Assembly: GCF_049994905.1 (NCBI RefSeq)
Contig: NZ_CP188258.1
Location: forward strand, 744,001-808,000
Direction: 5' to 3'
DNA length: 64,000 nucleotides
From: Diaminobutyricibacter sp049994905
GTDB lineage: Bacteria > Actinomycetota > Actinomycetes > Actinomycetales > Microbacteriaceae
Numbering within the stretch: the stretch's first letter is position 1; every line of letters begins with the position of its first letter. Shown here piece after piece: positions 18,742 to 26,378 of this stretch. Below the pieces are notes generated by a model. It did no database searches. It was not told where the DNA came from and was given only the letters and a program-made list of their open reading frames with translations. The translations under genes and the position numbers were made by a program.

Positions 18742-19652
18742 AGTTGTGCCCTACGCGCCGGAGCGAGCTCGAGCTCGGTCAGGATGGTTCGAATGGATTC
18801 GCGCATCCGACCGTCCACGGGGCTCGCGGGCGACCGCACCGTGGCGCTTTCGATGATTCCGCGCATGACCAGCACCTCCTTGTGCACTGCCCACGCTAGC
18901 CCGGGCTGGAGACCGAACAGGATAAGGGGCAGGAGACGCGCGAACATGTCGCGGGCGAGCTCGTGCTCACCGTCGGTGAACGCCAGGAGAACCGGGCGGA
19001 GCAGATCGGGGAACTCGCACGCGGGCATCGTGCCGATGGCTCCAGCCGAATACTCTTCGAGCACCATTTGAGAGTTCTGCCCCCCGAAGACGACAAAGCC
19101 GGGCCGAACTGCGGCAACCACGCTCGCGGTCTTCGCGACGGTCGGCGGAGCCTCGACCTTGATCGAGTCCACGCCGGCCAGTCGGCTCAACTCGGCTATG
19201 AGAGGCACGCTCATCGTGACACCCGTGGCGCCCGGAGCATCCTGCACCATCACAGGCACACCGGATTCGGAGGCGATGGTTCCATAGAACTCGACGAGTT
19301 GGTCAGCGTTGGGCTTCACCATGAACGGCGGCAGCACCATGAGAGCATGGGCGCCCCCTTCGACGGCAGCGTGGGCCTGCTCGACGGCGGTCACGGTCGA
19401 GGTCGCCGCCACACCCGCGACGATCGGCACTGATCCGGCGCTGACGGAGGCGAGCTCCCGGAGGATCGCCCCCCGGTCACGGGCCGTCAGGGCGAACCCC
19501 TCGCTGGCCATCCCGAAGACCGCGATTCCGTCAACCGAACTAGCGAGCTGGAAATCGATCAGCCGGCGCAACGAGGGGACGTCGAGGCGGCCTGAAGTGT
19601 CGAACGGAGTGGCGAGGATCGGGATGAGCCCTGACAGATTCGAGTGTGGCAT
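18738..19652 (-). CDS. DHDPS/N-acetylneuraminate-lyase superfamily aldolase or dehydratase
   Basis: The 304-residue TIM-barrel protein has GLIPILATPFDTSGRLD at the start, GMASEGFALT (the GxxGE substrate loop), and a Schiff-base Lys in GVDSIKVEAPP near residue 163. The usual catalytic Tyr of the YNxP motif is replaced: the segment reads MVQDAPGATG. This is seen in some sugar-acid members and argues against lysine biosynthesis. Likely roles are cleavage of a 2-keto-3-deoxy sugar acid or dehydration of a deoxy-keto-glucarate. It would offer a non-phosphorylating branch parallel to the kinase and KDPG aldolase. It overlaps both neighbouring genes. Confidence 0.82.
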   Translation of the reverse strand: MPHSNLSGLIPILATPFDTSGRLDVPSLRRLIDFQLASSVDGIAVFGMASEGFALTARDRGAILRELASVSAGSVPIVAGVAATSTVTAVEQAHAAVEGGAHALMVLPPFMVKPNADQLVEFYGTIASESGVPVMVQDAPGATGVTMSVPLIAELSRLAGVDSIKVEAPPTVAKTASVVAAVRPGFVVFGGQNSQMVLEEYSAGAIGTMPACEFPDLLRPVLLAFTDGEHELARDMFARLLPLILFGLQPGLAWAVHKEVLVMRGIIESATVRSPASPVDGRMRESIRTILTELELAPARRAQL

Positions 19653-20806
19653 CAGCTTCTTTCTTGGAGTGTTCGTACAATGTTCAGATCGACATCCACA
19701 CCGAGCCCGGGACCGGTTGGAAGGGTAAAGTTCGCCGCATCGTGGTGGAGATGCGTTCCTAGGCGCAGTTCCCCGAGCTCGACCGATGTCGGTTGGTATT
19801 CGAACGCCAGGAGATCCACTGCCGCGGCGCTGACATGCAAGCCGGCCGCGAGGCTGATGCCGAGCCCCGTCGAGTGGTGCGGAGCAACTGGAACATGGTG
19901 CGTGGCGCAGAGTTCGGCGATTGCCATGGCCTCAGTGATTCCCGTCCGGCCGACGTCGGGCTGGGCGATGCCCAGCGCACGGCCCGCCAGCCACGCCTCG
20001 AACTCGTATCTGTTTCGCAGTGTTTCGCCGACCGCGACAGGAAGCTGCGTCCGCGAGGCGAGATCGGTGTGGCCGGCGAGGTGTTCGGGTGCGAGGGGTG
20101 CTTCGAGGAACCAGGCGTTTCGCTGTTCTAGGCCGCGAGCGAGGGCGAGAGCGTCGCTCACTGTATATGCCCAGTGGGCGTCGACCGCAATGGCCGCTTC
20201 TGGTGCCGCGGCGCGGACAGCGTCGAACGCGGCGAGGTCCTCGTTGACGCCCCAGCCGAGGTGGAGCTTGAATCGACGGGTTCCCCGCTCGGTCCATTCC
20301 GCGGCGAGCGCGGCGCGTGCTTCGTGCGTGGGCCGGGGAAGGCCGGAGACGTAGGTCGGTATCGTCTCGCGAAGTGCGCCGCCGAGGAGGTCTGCGATGG
20401 AACGACCGGTGATCCGACCGCAGAGGTCCCAGAGTGCGATGTCGACGGCCGCCAGCGCATCCGCCTGGTGTCCGACGAGGTGACCTCGTTCCCTCATCAG
20501 TGAGCGGAGGAAGTGCCAGTTCGACCTCGGGCTGGTGGCGTCCCGTCCCGTCAGCATCGGTGCGAGCAGCCGCTCCACGATCGCCGCAGTGATCTCCGGA
20601 CCAACGGGCGCGAGTGCTTCGCCCCACCCTTCGCTGCCGTCTTCGGCGATGACACGCACCAGCATCGACTCGTACCGGTCGGAATAGAGGCTCTGCCACG
20701 GCGGCCGTACGAAATACCCGGTGTCACTGGGCTCGGGCAGCTTGCCCAGATAAGGCTCCGCGACCGGGATCTTCAGAACGAAGGCTTCCACTCCAACTAT
20801 CTGCAT
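19652..20806 (-). CDS. Enolase-superfamily sugar-acid dehydratase, paralogue 2
   Basis: About 384 residues from the Met at 20806 (the upstream Met at 20818 would crowd the promoter region). The catalytic layout is FKLHLGWG (first base region), a VDAHWAY Asp, an EAPLAPEH Glu, a VGETLRNRYE Glu, and APHHSTGLG with the general-base His. This is the MR/MLE fold acting on aldonic or aldaric acids. It is the first gene of the minus-strand operon and divergent from iclR, so it is probably the pathway's main dehydratase. It shares its N-terminal plan (IPVAEPYLGK...YESMLVRVIAEDGSEGWGEALAPVG) with paralogue 1, pointing to an old duplication. Confidence 0.88.
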   Translation of the reverse strand: MQIVGVEAFVLKIPVAEPYLGKLPEPSDTGYFVRPPWQSLYSDRYESMLVRVIAEDGSEGWGEALAPVGPEITAAIVERLLAPMLTGRDATSPRSNWHFLRSLMRERGHLVGHQADALAAVDIALWDLCGRITGRSIADLLGGALRETIPTYVSGLPRPTHEARAALAAEWTERGTRRFKLHLGWGVNEDLAAFDAVRAAAPEAAIAVDAHWAYTVSDALALARGLEQRNAWFLEAPLAPEHLAGHTDLASRTQLPVAVGETLRNRYEFEAWLAGRALGIAQPDVGRTGITEAMAIAELCATHHVPVAPHHSTGLGISLAAGLHVSAAAVDLLAFEYQPTSVELGELRLGTHLHHDAANFTLPTGPGLGVDVDLNIVRTLQERS

Positions 20807-20825
20807 TTCATAATCCAATATTGGT

Positions 20826-20854
20826 TGTGTATATGCACAGAGTGGATGCTAGCA
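20826..20854. promoter_or_regulatory. Palindromic candidate operators in the iclR divergent region
   Basis: TGTGTATATGCACA (20826-20839) is a near-palindrome of the size bound by IclR-type regulators, and TGCTAGCA (20847-20854) is a perfect 8-nt palindrome next to it. Both lie in the 62-bp gap between the divergent dehydratase and regulator starts, where promoters for both directions must sit. Confidence 0.5.
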
Positions 20855-20868
20855 TGCACAATGTGAGC

Positions 20869-21687
20869 ATGGGAACTGATAAGCGCATGAGGTCTGACAG
20901 CAATCAGAGTGTTGAAAGGGCGGCGGCGGTGCTCGGCGCCTTTACAACCGGCCTCGAACTGCTGAGGGTCGCCGACGTAGCGGCTCTTGCCGGAATCGGT
21001 CAGTCGACCGCATCCCGCCTCCTCGCGACGCTCGAGCAACTGGAGTACGTCGAGCGCGATGCCCAGACCGGACTGTATGGACTCGGGCCTGCGGTGGTCA
21101 CGCTCGGCGGCATCGCCGTGAACCACCTCGCCGTGCATCGCGAGGCCCGCCAGCGGGCCCAGGATCTCGCCCACACACTCGGGCTCGGCGTGAACGTCGC
21201 CATTCGAAGCGGCAACTCCATCTTCTATGTGTGCAACTTCGAGGGCGTCAATGCGCCCCGTTCCTACACCCTCGTGGGACAGCGGAACCCGCTGCACGCG
21301 ACCGGAATCGGCAAGTGCCTTCTCCTCGGCCTCGACGCGCCGGAGCGACGCAAACTCTTGCCCGAGCTGGAACAGTTCACTCCGGCCACGATCGCGGACC
21401 ACGATCGCCTGGACGCTGAACTCGCCGCCATCGGCTCCAACGGATACGCGACCGAACGGGAGGAGCTCGCCCTCGCGCGTTCCTGCGTCGCCGCGCCGAT
21501 CCGCGACCGGACACGGCAGATCGTCGCGGCCCTATCGATCTCGGGGCCGCTCTCGACCATCGACCTGGATCACCGCGAAAAGGAACTGTCCAAAATCGCG
21601 ATCGAGGCGGCAGACTCCATCAGCGTCGGCCTCGGCTACCCGGGCCCGGCGCATGCTGCCTACGGCAGCGTCATGAACGGCCGGTGA
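20869..21687 (+). CDS. IclR-family transcriptional regulator
   Basis: About 272 residues from the Met at 20869; in-frame Mets at 20821, 20833 and 20854 would place the operator inside the gene. The N-terminal winged helix reads NQSVERAAAVLGAF...LLRVADVAALAGIGQSTASRLLATLEQLEYVERD. The C-terminal effector domain has LNVAIRSGNSIFYVCNFEG, the conserved LHATGIGKCLLLGL, and GYATEREELALARSCVAAPIRD. It sits between the two divergent catabolic operons and overlaps the downstream aldolase region, so it is the likely pathway regulator responding to a sugar acid or keto-deoxy intermediate. Confidence 0.9.
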   Translation: MGTDKRMRSDSNQSVERAAAVLGAFTTGLELLRVADVAALAGIGQSTASRLLATLEQLEYVERDAQTGLYGLGPAVVTLGGIAVNHLAVHREARQRAQDLAHTLGLGVNVAIRSGNSIFYVCNFEGVNAPRSYTLVGQRNPLHATGIGKCLLLGLDAPERRKLLPELEQFTPATIADHDRLDAELAAIGSNGYATEREELALARSCVAAPIRDRTRQIVAALSISGPLSTIDLDHREKELSKIAIEAADSISVGLGYPGPAHAAYGSVMNGR

Positions 21688-21692
21688 GAACG

Positions 21693-22349
21693 ATGAACCG
21701 TCCGTCCCCTGGACCCCTGGCAGAGGCTCTGGCGGGGGCGCCGATCCTCGGTATCGTCAGGACAGACGAGCCCGGCGTCAGCGACCTCGTGGTCGATGCG
21801 CTGGTGCAGGGCGGCATTCGCGCTGTGGAGATCTCGCTGACGTCGCTCGATGCGCTGGGAGGTCTTGTCCGGGCGCTGGACAAGATCGGAGATGGCGCAC
21901 TCGTCGGCATCGGTACCGTCCGAACGGGGAACGACGCGGACCAGGCGATCGCGGGTGGGGCACGGTTCCTGGTCAGCCCGAACCTTTCGGGCGATGTGCT
22001 CTCCATCGCACACGACGCTGGCGTACCAGTCGTATGCGGTGTGCTGACGCCGACGGAAATCCAGCGGGCTATCGACCTCGGTGCCGAATGGCTCAAGATC
22101 TTTCCGGCGGCTTCCTTCGGTCCTGACTACATCGCCCACCTCTCGGCACCGTTTCCCGACGTCGCGTTCGTTCCTACCGGGGGAATCCGCGTGAGCGACG
22201 TCGCTGCCTACCGGTCAGCAGGAGCGGCGGCCGTCGGACTCGCCGGCTCCCTGGCTCGATCTGAACAGGTCAAGGCCCGGCAGTGGAGCGCGATCAGTTC
22301 GACGGCACGTGCAGCGCTCGAGGCCTGGGCCGGCGGCGATTCCGAATGA
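21693..22349 (+). CDS. KDPG/KHG aldolase (Eda family)
   Basis: About 218 residues from the ATG at 21693 (GGTGAG five bases upstream). Motifs are VEISLTSLDA with the catalytic Glu, IGTVRT, FLVSPNLS, CGVLTPTEIQRAIDLGAEWLKIFPAA with the Schiff-base Lys, and FVPTGGI. It cleaves 2-keto-3-deoxy-6-phosphogluconate (or the galactonate analogue) to pyruvate and glyceraldehyde 3-phosphate, matching the KDG kinase of the divergent operon. It begins five bases after the iclR stop and overlaps the next gene by 4 nt. Confidence 0.9.
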   Translation: MNRPSPGPLAEALAGAPILGIVRTDEPGVSDLVVDALVQGGIRAVEISLTSLDALGGLVRALDKIGDGALVGIGTVRTGNDADQAIAGGARFLVSPNLSGDVLSIAHDAGVPVVCGVLTPTEIQRAIDLGAEWLKIFPAASFGPDYIAHLSAPFPDVAFVPTGGIRVSDVAAYRSAGAAAVGLAGSLARSEQVKARQWSAISSTARAALEAWAGGDSE

Positions 22350-23116
22350 CATGCGAGATCCTGACCCTCGGTTCTGTGCCGGCCGATCTGAGTACTCCAG
22401 TGCGGGCCGTATTCCTGCACGGTTACGCCTGTTCGTCCGAAGACTGGTTGGGAGTGGTCGACGAACTAGGACCAGGCCGTTACCTCCTCGTCGATTTTCC
22501 GGGACACGGCTCGGCCGAGGCGATGCGATCGGTGGGCTTTCTCTCCCTCGTCGAGCAGACCGCTTCGTTGCTCGACCTGCTGCCGGGCCCGACGACGCTG
22601 GCCGGCCACAGTATGGGCGGAATGGTCGCCATCGCCGTCGCCGCATCGCACCGAGTGGTAATCAGCGCGCTGGTACTGGCGGATGCCTTTCCCGATCTCG
22701 CCACGATCGTCGAGGTGTTCGGTGGCGCCGAAGACGACGCAGACCCGTTCGGCTACGGCTCGGTCATCGACCGGCAGACGCCCTCCGATGTACAGGCCCG
22801 GGTGCGGGCGTCGATGACGAAGGGAGTCCGCACCGCGGGAACAGAACTCCACGCAGAGCTCATGGCGCTCGACCTTCGTGACTCCTTGCAGGACATCGAT
22901 GTGCCGACACTCGTGATGGTCGGCGACCGACGCGGGATCCCGCCGATGAGTGCGACCGAGGCCCGCGTGTCCCTCGGGTTCGACGCCCTACCGAATGCGA
23001 CTGTTCAGCTCGTGTCGTCACATCACTTCATCATGCTCGAGCGACCACAGGAGGTCGCCCGCCAGACCGAGAAATTCCTTCTCGACCAAGAGATAACAGT
23101 GAAAGGAAAGAAATGA
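22346..23116 (+). CDS. Alpha/beta hydrolase
   Basis: About 256 residues; the ATG at 22346 overlaps the aldolase stop (ATGA). AVFLHGYACSSEDW forms the oxyanion region, LAGHSMGGMVAIA is the nucleophile elbow (Ser), and SSHHFIMLERP supplies the catalytic His. It resembles 3-oxoadipate enol-lactonase-like enzymes. In this operon it could act as a lactonase or an esterase that removes acyl groups from imported sugars. The substrate is unknown. Confidence 0.82.
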   Translation: MTCEILTLGSVPADLSTPVRAVFLHGYACSSEDWLGVVDELGPGRYLLVDFPGHGSAEAMRSVGFLSLVEQTASLLDLLPGPTTLAGHSMGGMVAIAVAASHRVVISALVLADAFPDLATIVEVFGGAEDDADPFGYGSVIDRQTPSDVQARVRASMTKGVRTAGTELHAELMALDLRDSLQDIDVPTLVMVGDRRGIPPMSATEARVSLGFDALPNATVQLVSSHHFIMLERPQEVARQTEKFLLDQEITVKGKK

Positions 23117-24396
23117 GAATTCAATTCTCACGCGCAGCAAAGAGGCTCGCACCGATTGCGATTCTCGCTGGCGCAGCGATCGTGCTCTCCGGATGTTCTG
23201 CGCCTGCTGCCGCACCGAGCAAAGGGATCAAAGGCGTCGACATCACCTTCGGCGGATGGGGCGGCGAAGAAGGAGCCACGAAGGCCGACTTCGACGGCTT
23301 CCAGTCCAGCTTCACCAAGTCGACCGGTGCGAACGTCCAGTGGGTCGGCGCGTCATACGACCAGGTACAGCAGCAACTCGCGCTGAAAGCGACGTCGGAC
23401 CCCGTCGACGTCGCACAGGTCGACATCGGCTGGATCACCAGTTTCGCCGCCAAGAACCAGCTCGAAGACCTCAACACCGTCTACGGAAAAGAGACCCTCG
23501 CCTCCCTGTATCCGAAGAACCTCCTGGAGCTCGGCCAGCGAAACGGTAAGCAGGTCGCACTTCCCTGGACCATCGCATCCATTTCACTCGTCGCCAACAT
23601 GGACGTTCTCAAGGCTGCTGGGATCACTGAGGTTCCCAAGACGACCGACGAGTTCCGCACCGATCTCGCGGCCATCAAGGCAAGCCAGCCCGGCGTGATT
23701 CCTTACGCACTCAACACCAAGACCGCCGGCTTAGTCTCGCCGTTCCTGCAGCCCTGGATCTGGACCTTCGGTGGCTCGCTGTACAACAAAGGCAAGGTCA
23801 CGGCAGGTGACGAGGGGACGTCCAAGGCATTCGATTACATCGACGGCCTCGTAAAAGACGGTCTCGTACAGAAAGGCGTAGACATCTTCTCCGCGCGAAC
23901 GCTCTTCGCGCAGGGAAAGGTTGCGTTCTACGACGACGCGATCATCGCACGGGGACTAGTGACCGATAAGGCTCGGTCTGCGGCAGTCATGCCGGTGGCT
24001 CGCCCAGTCGTGATAAGCGGAGACAAGCCCCAGTCGATCCAGTGGGGTCACGCACTTGTGATGTTCAAGAAGGATCGCACGAAGGCGCAGCTCGAAGCGG
24101 CGAAGGAATTCATGTCGTGGCTTCAGGACCCGAAGGTGGTCGGGAGCTATTTCACGAGCCAGGGACTGCTTCCCGCAACCACTGCCGGCCTCGCGAAGAA
24201 GCCGGCGGATGACTACAGCAAACAGTGGATCGCCATCACTGCCACGTCACGGCCCGACGAGACGGCTTCATACGCCAACGGCGCCCAAATCGCCACGATC
24301 GTCGGCCAGCACGGGGAAGCCGCCTACAACGGCATCGAATCGCCGAAAGCGGCGGCCGCCGGCATGGCAGCCGAACTGAAACAACTCGCTCAGTAG
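23113..24396 (+). CDS. Sugar ABC transporter substrate-binding lipoprotein
   Basis: The 427-residue protein starts with a lipoprotein signal (hydrophobic stretch, then VLSGC, Cys near 29). The mature part is SBP family 1: VDITFGGWGGEEGATKADFDGFQSSF, VDVAQVDIGWI, NQLEDL, ALPWTIASISLVANMDVLKAAGI, and QSIQWGHALVMFKKD. Its start overlaps the hydrolase stop, with AAAGGAAAG as ribosome site. It is followed by a 15-bp perfect hairpin and two permease genes. It presumably delivers the oligo- or monosaccharide catabolised by the flanking enzymes. Confidence 0.9.
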   Translation: MRIQFSRAAKRLAPIAILAGAAIVLSGCSAPAAAPSKGIKGVDITFGGWGGEEGATKADFDGFQSSFTKSTGANVQWVGASYDQVQQQLALKATSDPVDVAQVDIGWITSFAAKNQLEDLNTVYGKETLASLYPKNLLELGQRNGKQVALPWTIASISLVANMDVLKAAGITEVPKTTDEFRTDLAAIKASQPGVIPYALNTKTAGLVSPFLQPWIWTFGGSLYNKGKVTAGDEGTSKAFDYIDGLVKDGLVQKGVDIFSARTLFAQGKVAFYDDAIIARGLVTDKARSAAVMPVARPVVISGDKPQSIQWGHALVMFKKDRTKAQLEAAKEFMSWLQDPKVVGSYFTSQGLLPATTAGLAKKPADDYSKQWIAITATSRPDETASYANGAQIATIVGQHGEAAYNGIESPKAAAAGMAAELKQLAQ

Positions 24397-24402
24397 TACC
24401 CA

Positions 24403-24435
24403 GGTGGGTCGCCGCTGACCCAGCGGCGACCCACC
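24403..24435 (+). terminator. Intercistronic hairpin between binding protein and permease
   Basis: Perfect 15-bp arms (24403-24417 with 24421-24435) enclose a 3-nt loop, and no T-run follows. It has the same position and probable role as the hairpin at 6101-6132: mRNA stabilisation or partial termination to favour the binding protein. Confidence 0.65.
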
Positions 24436-24453
24436 ACAACCGGAGGCCTCACA

Positions 24454-25383
24454 GTGACAACTTCCACCCTCAGGCGCACCGTCCCCCGTCAGTCCGGAGT
24501 CTGGATTCGACGGAGACGAAGCCTCACGGGTCTGGCGTTCATCGCGCCCGCTCTGATCTTCATGGCCCTTGCCATGCTGTGGCCACTCGCCCTCTCGGTG
24601 TCGAAGGCCTTCTTCCGTGACGACCCCGTCACGAATCAGCCGGTCTTCTCCGGCTTCAAGAACTTCGCGTTCTTCTTCTCGAACGCGTCGCTCATCAAGA
24701 CGCTGCCGACGACACTGATCTTCGTCGTCGGGGCAACAGCTATCGCATTCATTCTCGGAATGCTCTGGGCCCTGGTGCTCGAACAGATCCGTAGAGGCCG
24801 AAGCCTCCTGCGCGCTCTGACACTGATTCCGTGGGTGCTTCCCAGCGTGGTCACCGCATTCCTCTGGGCGTGGATATTCAACGGTCAATTCGGGGTTCTC
24901 AACGGCGTCGGCCGACAGCTCGGTCTCGTCGGCGAGAACATCATCTGGCTGGCAGACCCCACGACGGCGAACATAGCGATCATCATCGCCAGGGCATGGC
25001 AATCGATGCCCTGGTTCGCCCTCATGTTCATTGCAGGCCTCCAGTCGGTACCGACCGAGTTGACGGAAGCCGTCCGGGTCGACGGAGGCGGCAACTGGCA
25101 GGTCTTCCGCACCGTCATCCTTCCCCACCTCCGATTCACCGTCGTCATCGCTTTGATCCTCGGCGCGATGGGGAACCTGCAGCTCTTCGACCTGATCTAC
25201 GCGATGACGGGTGGTGGGCCCGCCGGCTCGACCTCGGTGATGTCGCTGGTCGTGTACCAACAGGCATTCCAGGTCTTCGACTTCGGGACGGCTGCAGCGA
25301 TCGGCGTCATCTGGATCCTGTTGCTGCTGGTACCGACCATCCTCTACGTGCGGACCGCACTGCCCAGCCGAAAGGGAGCGTGA
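24454..25383 (+). CDS. Sugar ABC transporter permease (UgpA/MalF type)
   Basis: The 309-residue protein starts at a GTG preceded by GGAGG. Six transmembrane helices can be traced, the first at about residues 23-48 (GLAFIAPALIFMALAML). The EAA coupling loop reads LTEAVRVDGGGNWQVFRTVILP near residue 205. It pairs with the next permease, whose ATG lies two bases after this stop. No ATPase gene is in the operon. Confidence 0.92.
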   Translation: MTTSTLRRTVPRQSGVWIRRRRSLTGLAFIAPALIFMALAMLWPLALSVSKAFFRDDPVTNQPVFSGFKNFAFFFSNASLIKTLPTTLIFVVGATAIAFILGMLWALVLEQIRRGRSLLRALTLIPWVLPSVVTAFLWAWIFNGQFGVLNGVGRQLGLVGENIIWLADPTTANIAIIIARAWQSMPWFALMFIAGLQSVPTELTEAVRVDGGGNWQVFRTVILPHLRFTVVIALILGAMGNLQLFDLIYAMTGGGPAGSTSVMSLVVYQQAFQVFDFGTAAAIGVIWILLLLVPTILYVRTALPSRKGA

Positions 25384-25385
25384 CG

Positions 25386-26222
25386 ATGTTCAGAAACTCC
25401 GCCGCCGTTCGCATCTGGGTACCCGTGGTCGCAATCCTCGTCGGCGCACTCCTGTTCCTGCCCCTCGTGTGGCTGGTTCGTACGGCAGTGACACCCGTGG
25501 AAGACGTCTTCTCGACGACATTCACCTGGCTGCCGAAGACATTCACCCTCGACAATTTCGCGTTCGCCTTCGCCCAAACAGATCTGGTGCAATTTCTGGC
25601 GAACAGTCTTCTGGTCGCTGGCGTGTCAGCTGTCGTCGCTACCGCGCTGGCGAGTTACGCGGCTTACGGACTCACGGTCTTTCAATTCGGCTTCAAACGG
25701 TCATTGATGACGTTGTTCCTTCTTGCGCAAGTATTTCCCGTCGCCCTCATCCTCGTCAGTCTGTACCCGATGCTCAGCCAGGTGCATCTACTCAACAGCC
25801 TGATCGGTCTGGGCGTCGGATACATCATCCTGTCGCTGCCCTCAGCGCTCTACATCATGCATGGGTTCATGGTGAACTTTCCGACCGAGCTCGTCGAGGC
25901 CTCGCGGATCGACGGTGCAGGCGAGTTCCGCACCTTCCACAGCGTCGTCCTCCCGGTGATGAAGCCGGCGCTCATCGCCGTGCTGTTGTTCTCGTTCATG
26001 TGGGGATGGAATGACTTGATCTTCTCGGTCACGTTGATCTCCTCGGCCGACCTCAAGACTCTGGGCCCGGGACTGCTCTCCACCTATCTCGGTCAGTTCC
26101 GGGACAACTGGGCGGGAATCATGGCCGCGTCGATCATCGCCTCCATTCCCGTTGTCGTTCTGTTCATCTGGCTTCAGAAATACTTCGTCCGCGGCATGAC
26201 CGCGGGCGCCGTGAAGGGGTAG
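25386..26222 (+). CDS. Sugar ABC transporter permease (MalG/UgpE type)
   Basis: The 278-residue protein starts at the ATG at 25386, immediately after the previous stop; the longer open frame upstream is a shadow of its neighbour. Six transmembrane helices are present. The coupling loop reads LVEASRIDGAGEFRTFHSVVLPV near residue 185, and the end LQKYFVRGMTAGAVKG is typical of the family. It is the last gene of the iclR-side operon, followed by a terminator-like hairpin. Confidence 0.93.
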   Translation: MFRNSAAVRIWVPVVAILVGALLFLPLVWLVRTAVTPVEDVFSTTFTWLPKTFTLDNFAFAFAQTDLVQFLANSLLVAGVSAVVATALASYAAYGLTVFQFGFKRSLMTLFLLAQVFPVALILVSLYPMLSQVHLLNSLIGLGVGYIILSLPSALYIMHGFMVNFPTELVEASRIDGAGEFRTFHSVVLPVMKPALIAVLLFSFMWGWNDLIFSVTLISSADLKTLGPGLLSTYLGQFRDNWAGIMAASIIASIPVVVLFIWLQKYFVRGMTAGAVKG

Positions 26223-26261
26223 TCGACCTCGATTCCTTCCACGTGTCGTAAGCAGGGTTGC

Positions 26262-26293
26262 GGTCGGCCTCAGGAATCCTTCGGAGGCCGGCC
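26262..26293 (+). terminator. Hairpin terminating the sugar-uptake operon
   Basis: Arms 26262-26271 and 26284-26293 pair over 10 bp (one G-U pair) around a 12-nt loop, 40 nt after the last permease gene. No clear T-run follows. Confidence 0.45.
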
Positions 26294-26378
26294 ACTATCC
26301 CAAGCCGCCCCGATGGGGCAACTCGACAGATGCAATACCAACGGGAACTAGGGTCGTTGCTAATCGATTGATGCTAGA

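Noticed and set aside
24831..25385. 5' extension of the second permease frame
   Set aside because: It overlaps the first permease in another frame and has Arg-rich shadow composition; the ATG at 25386 fits the family start.
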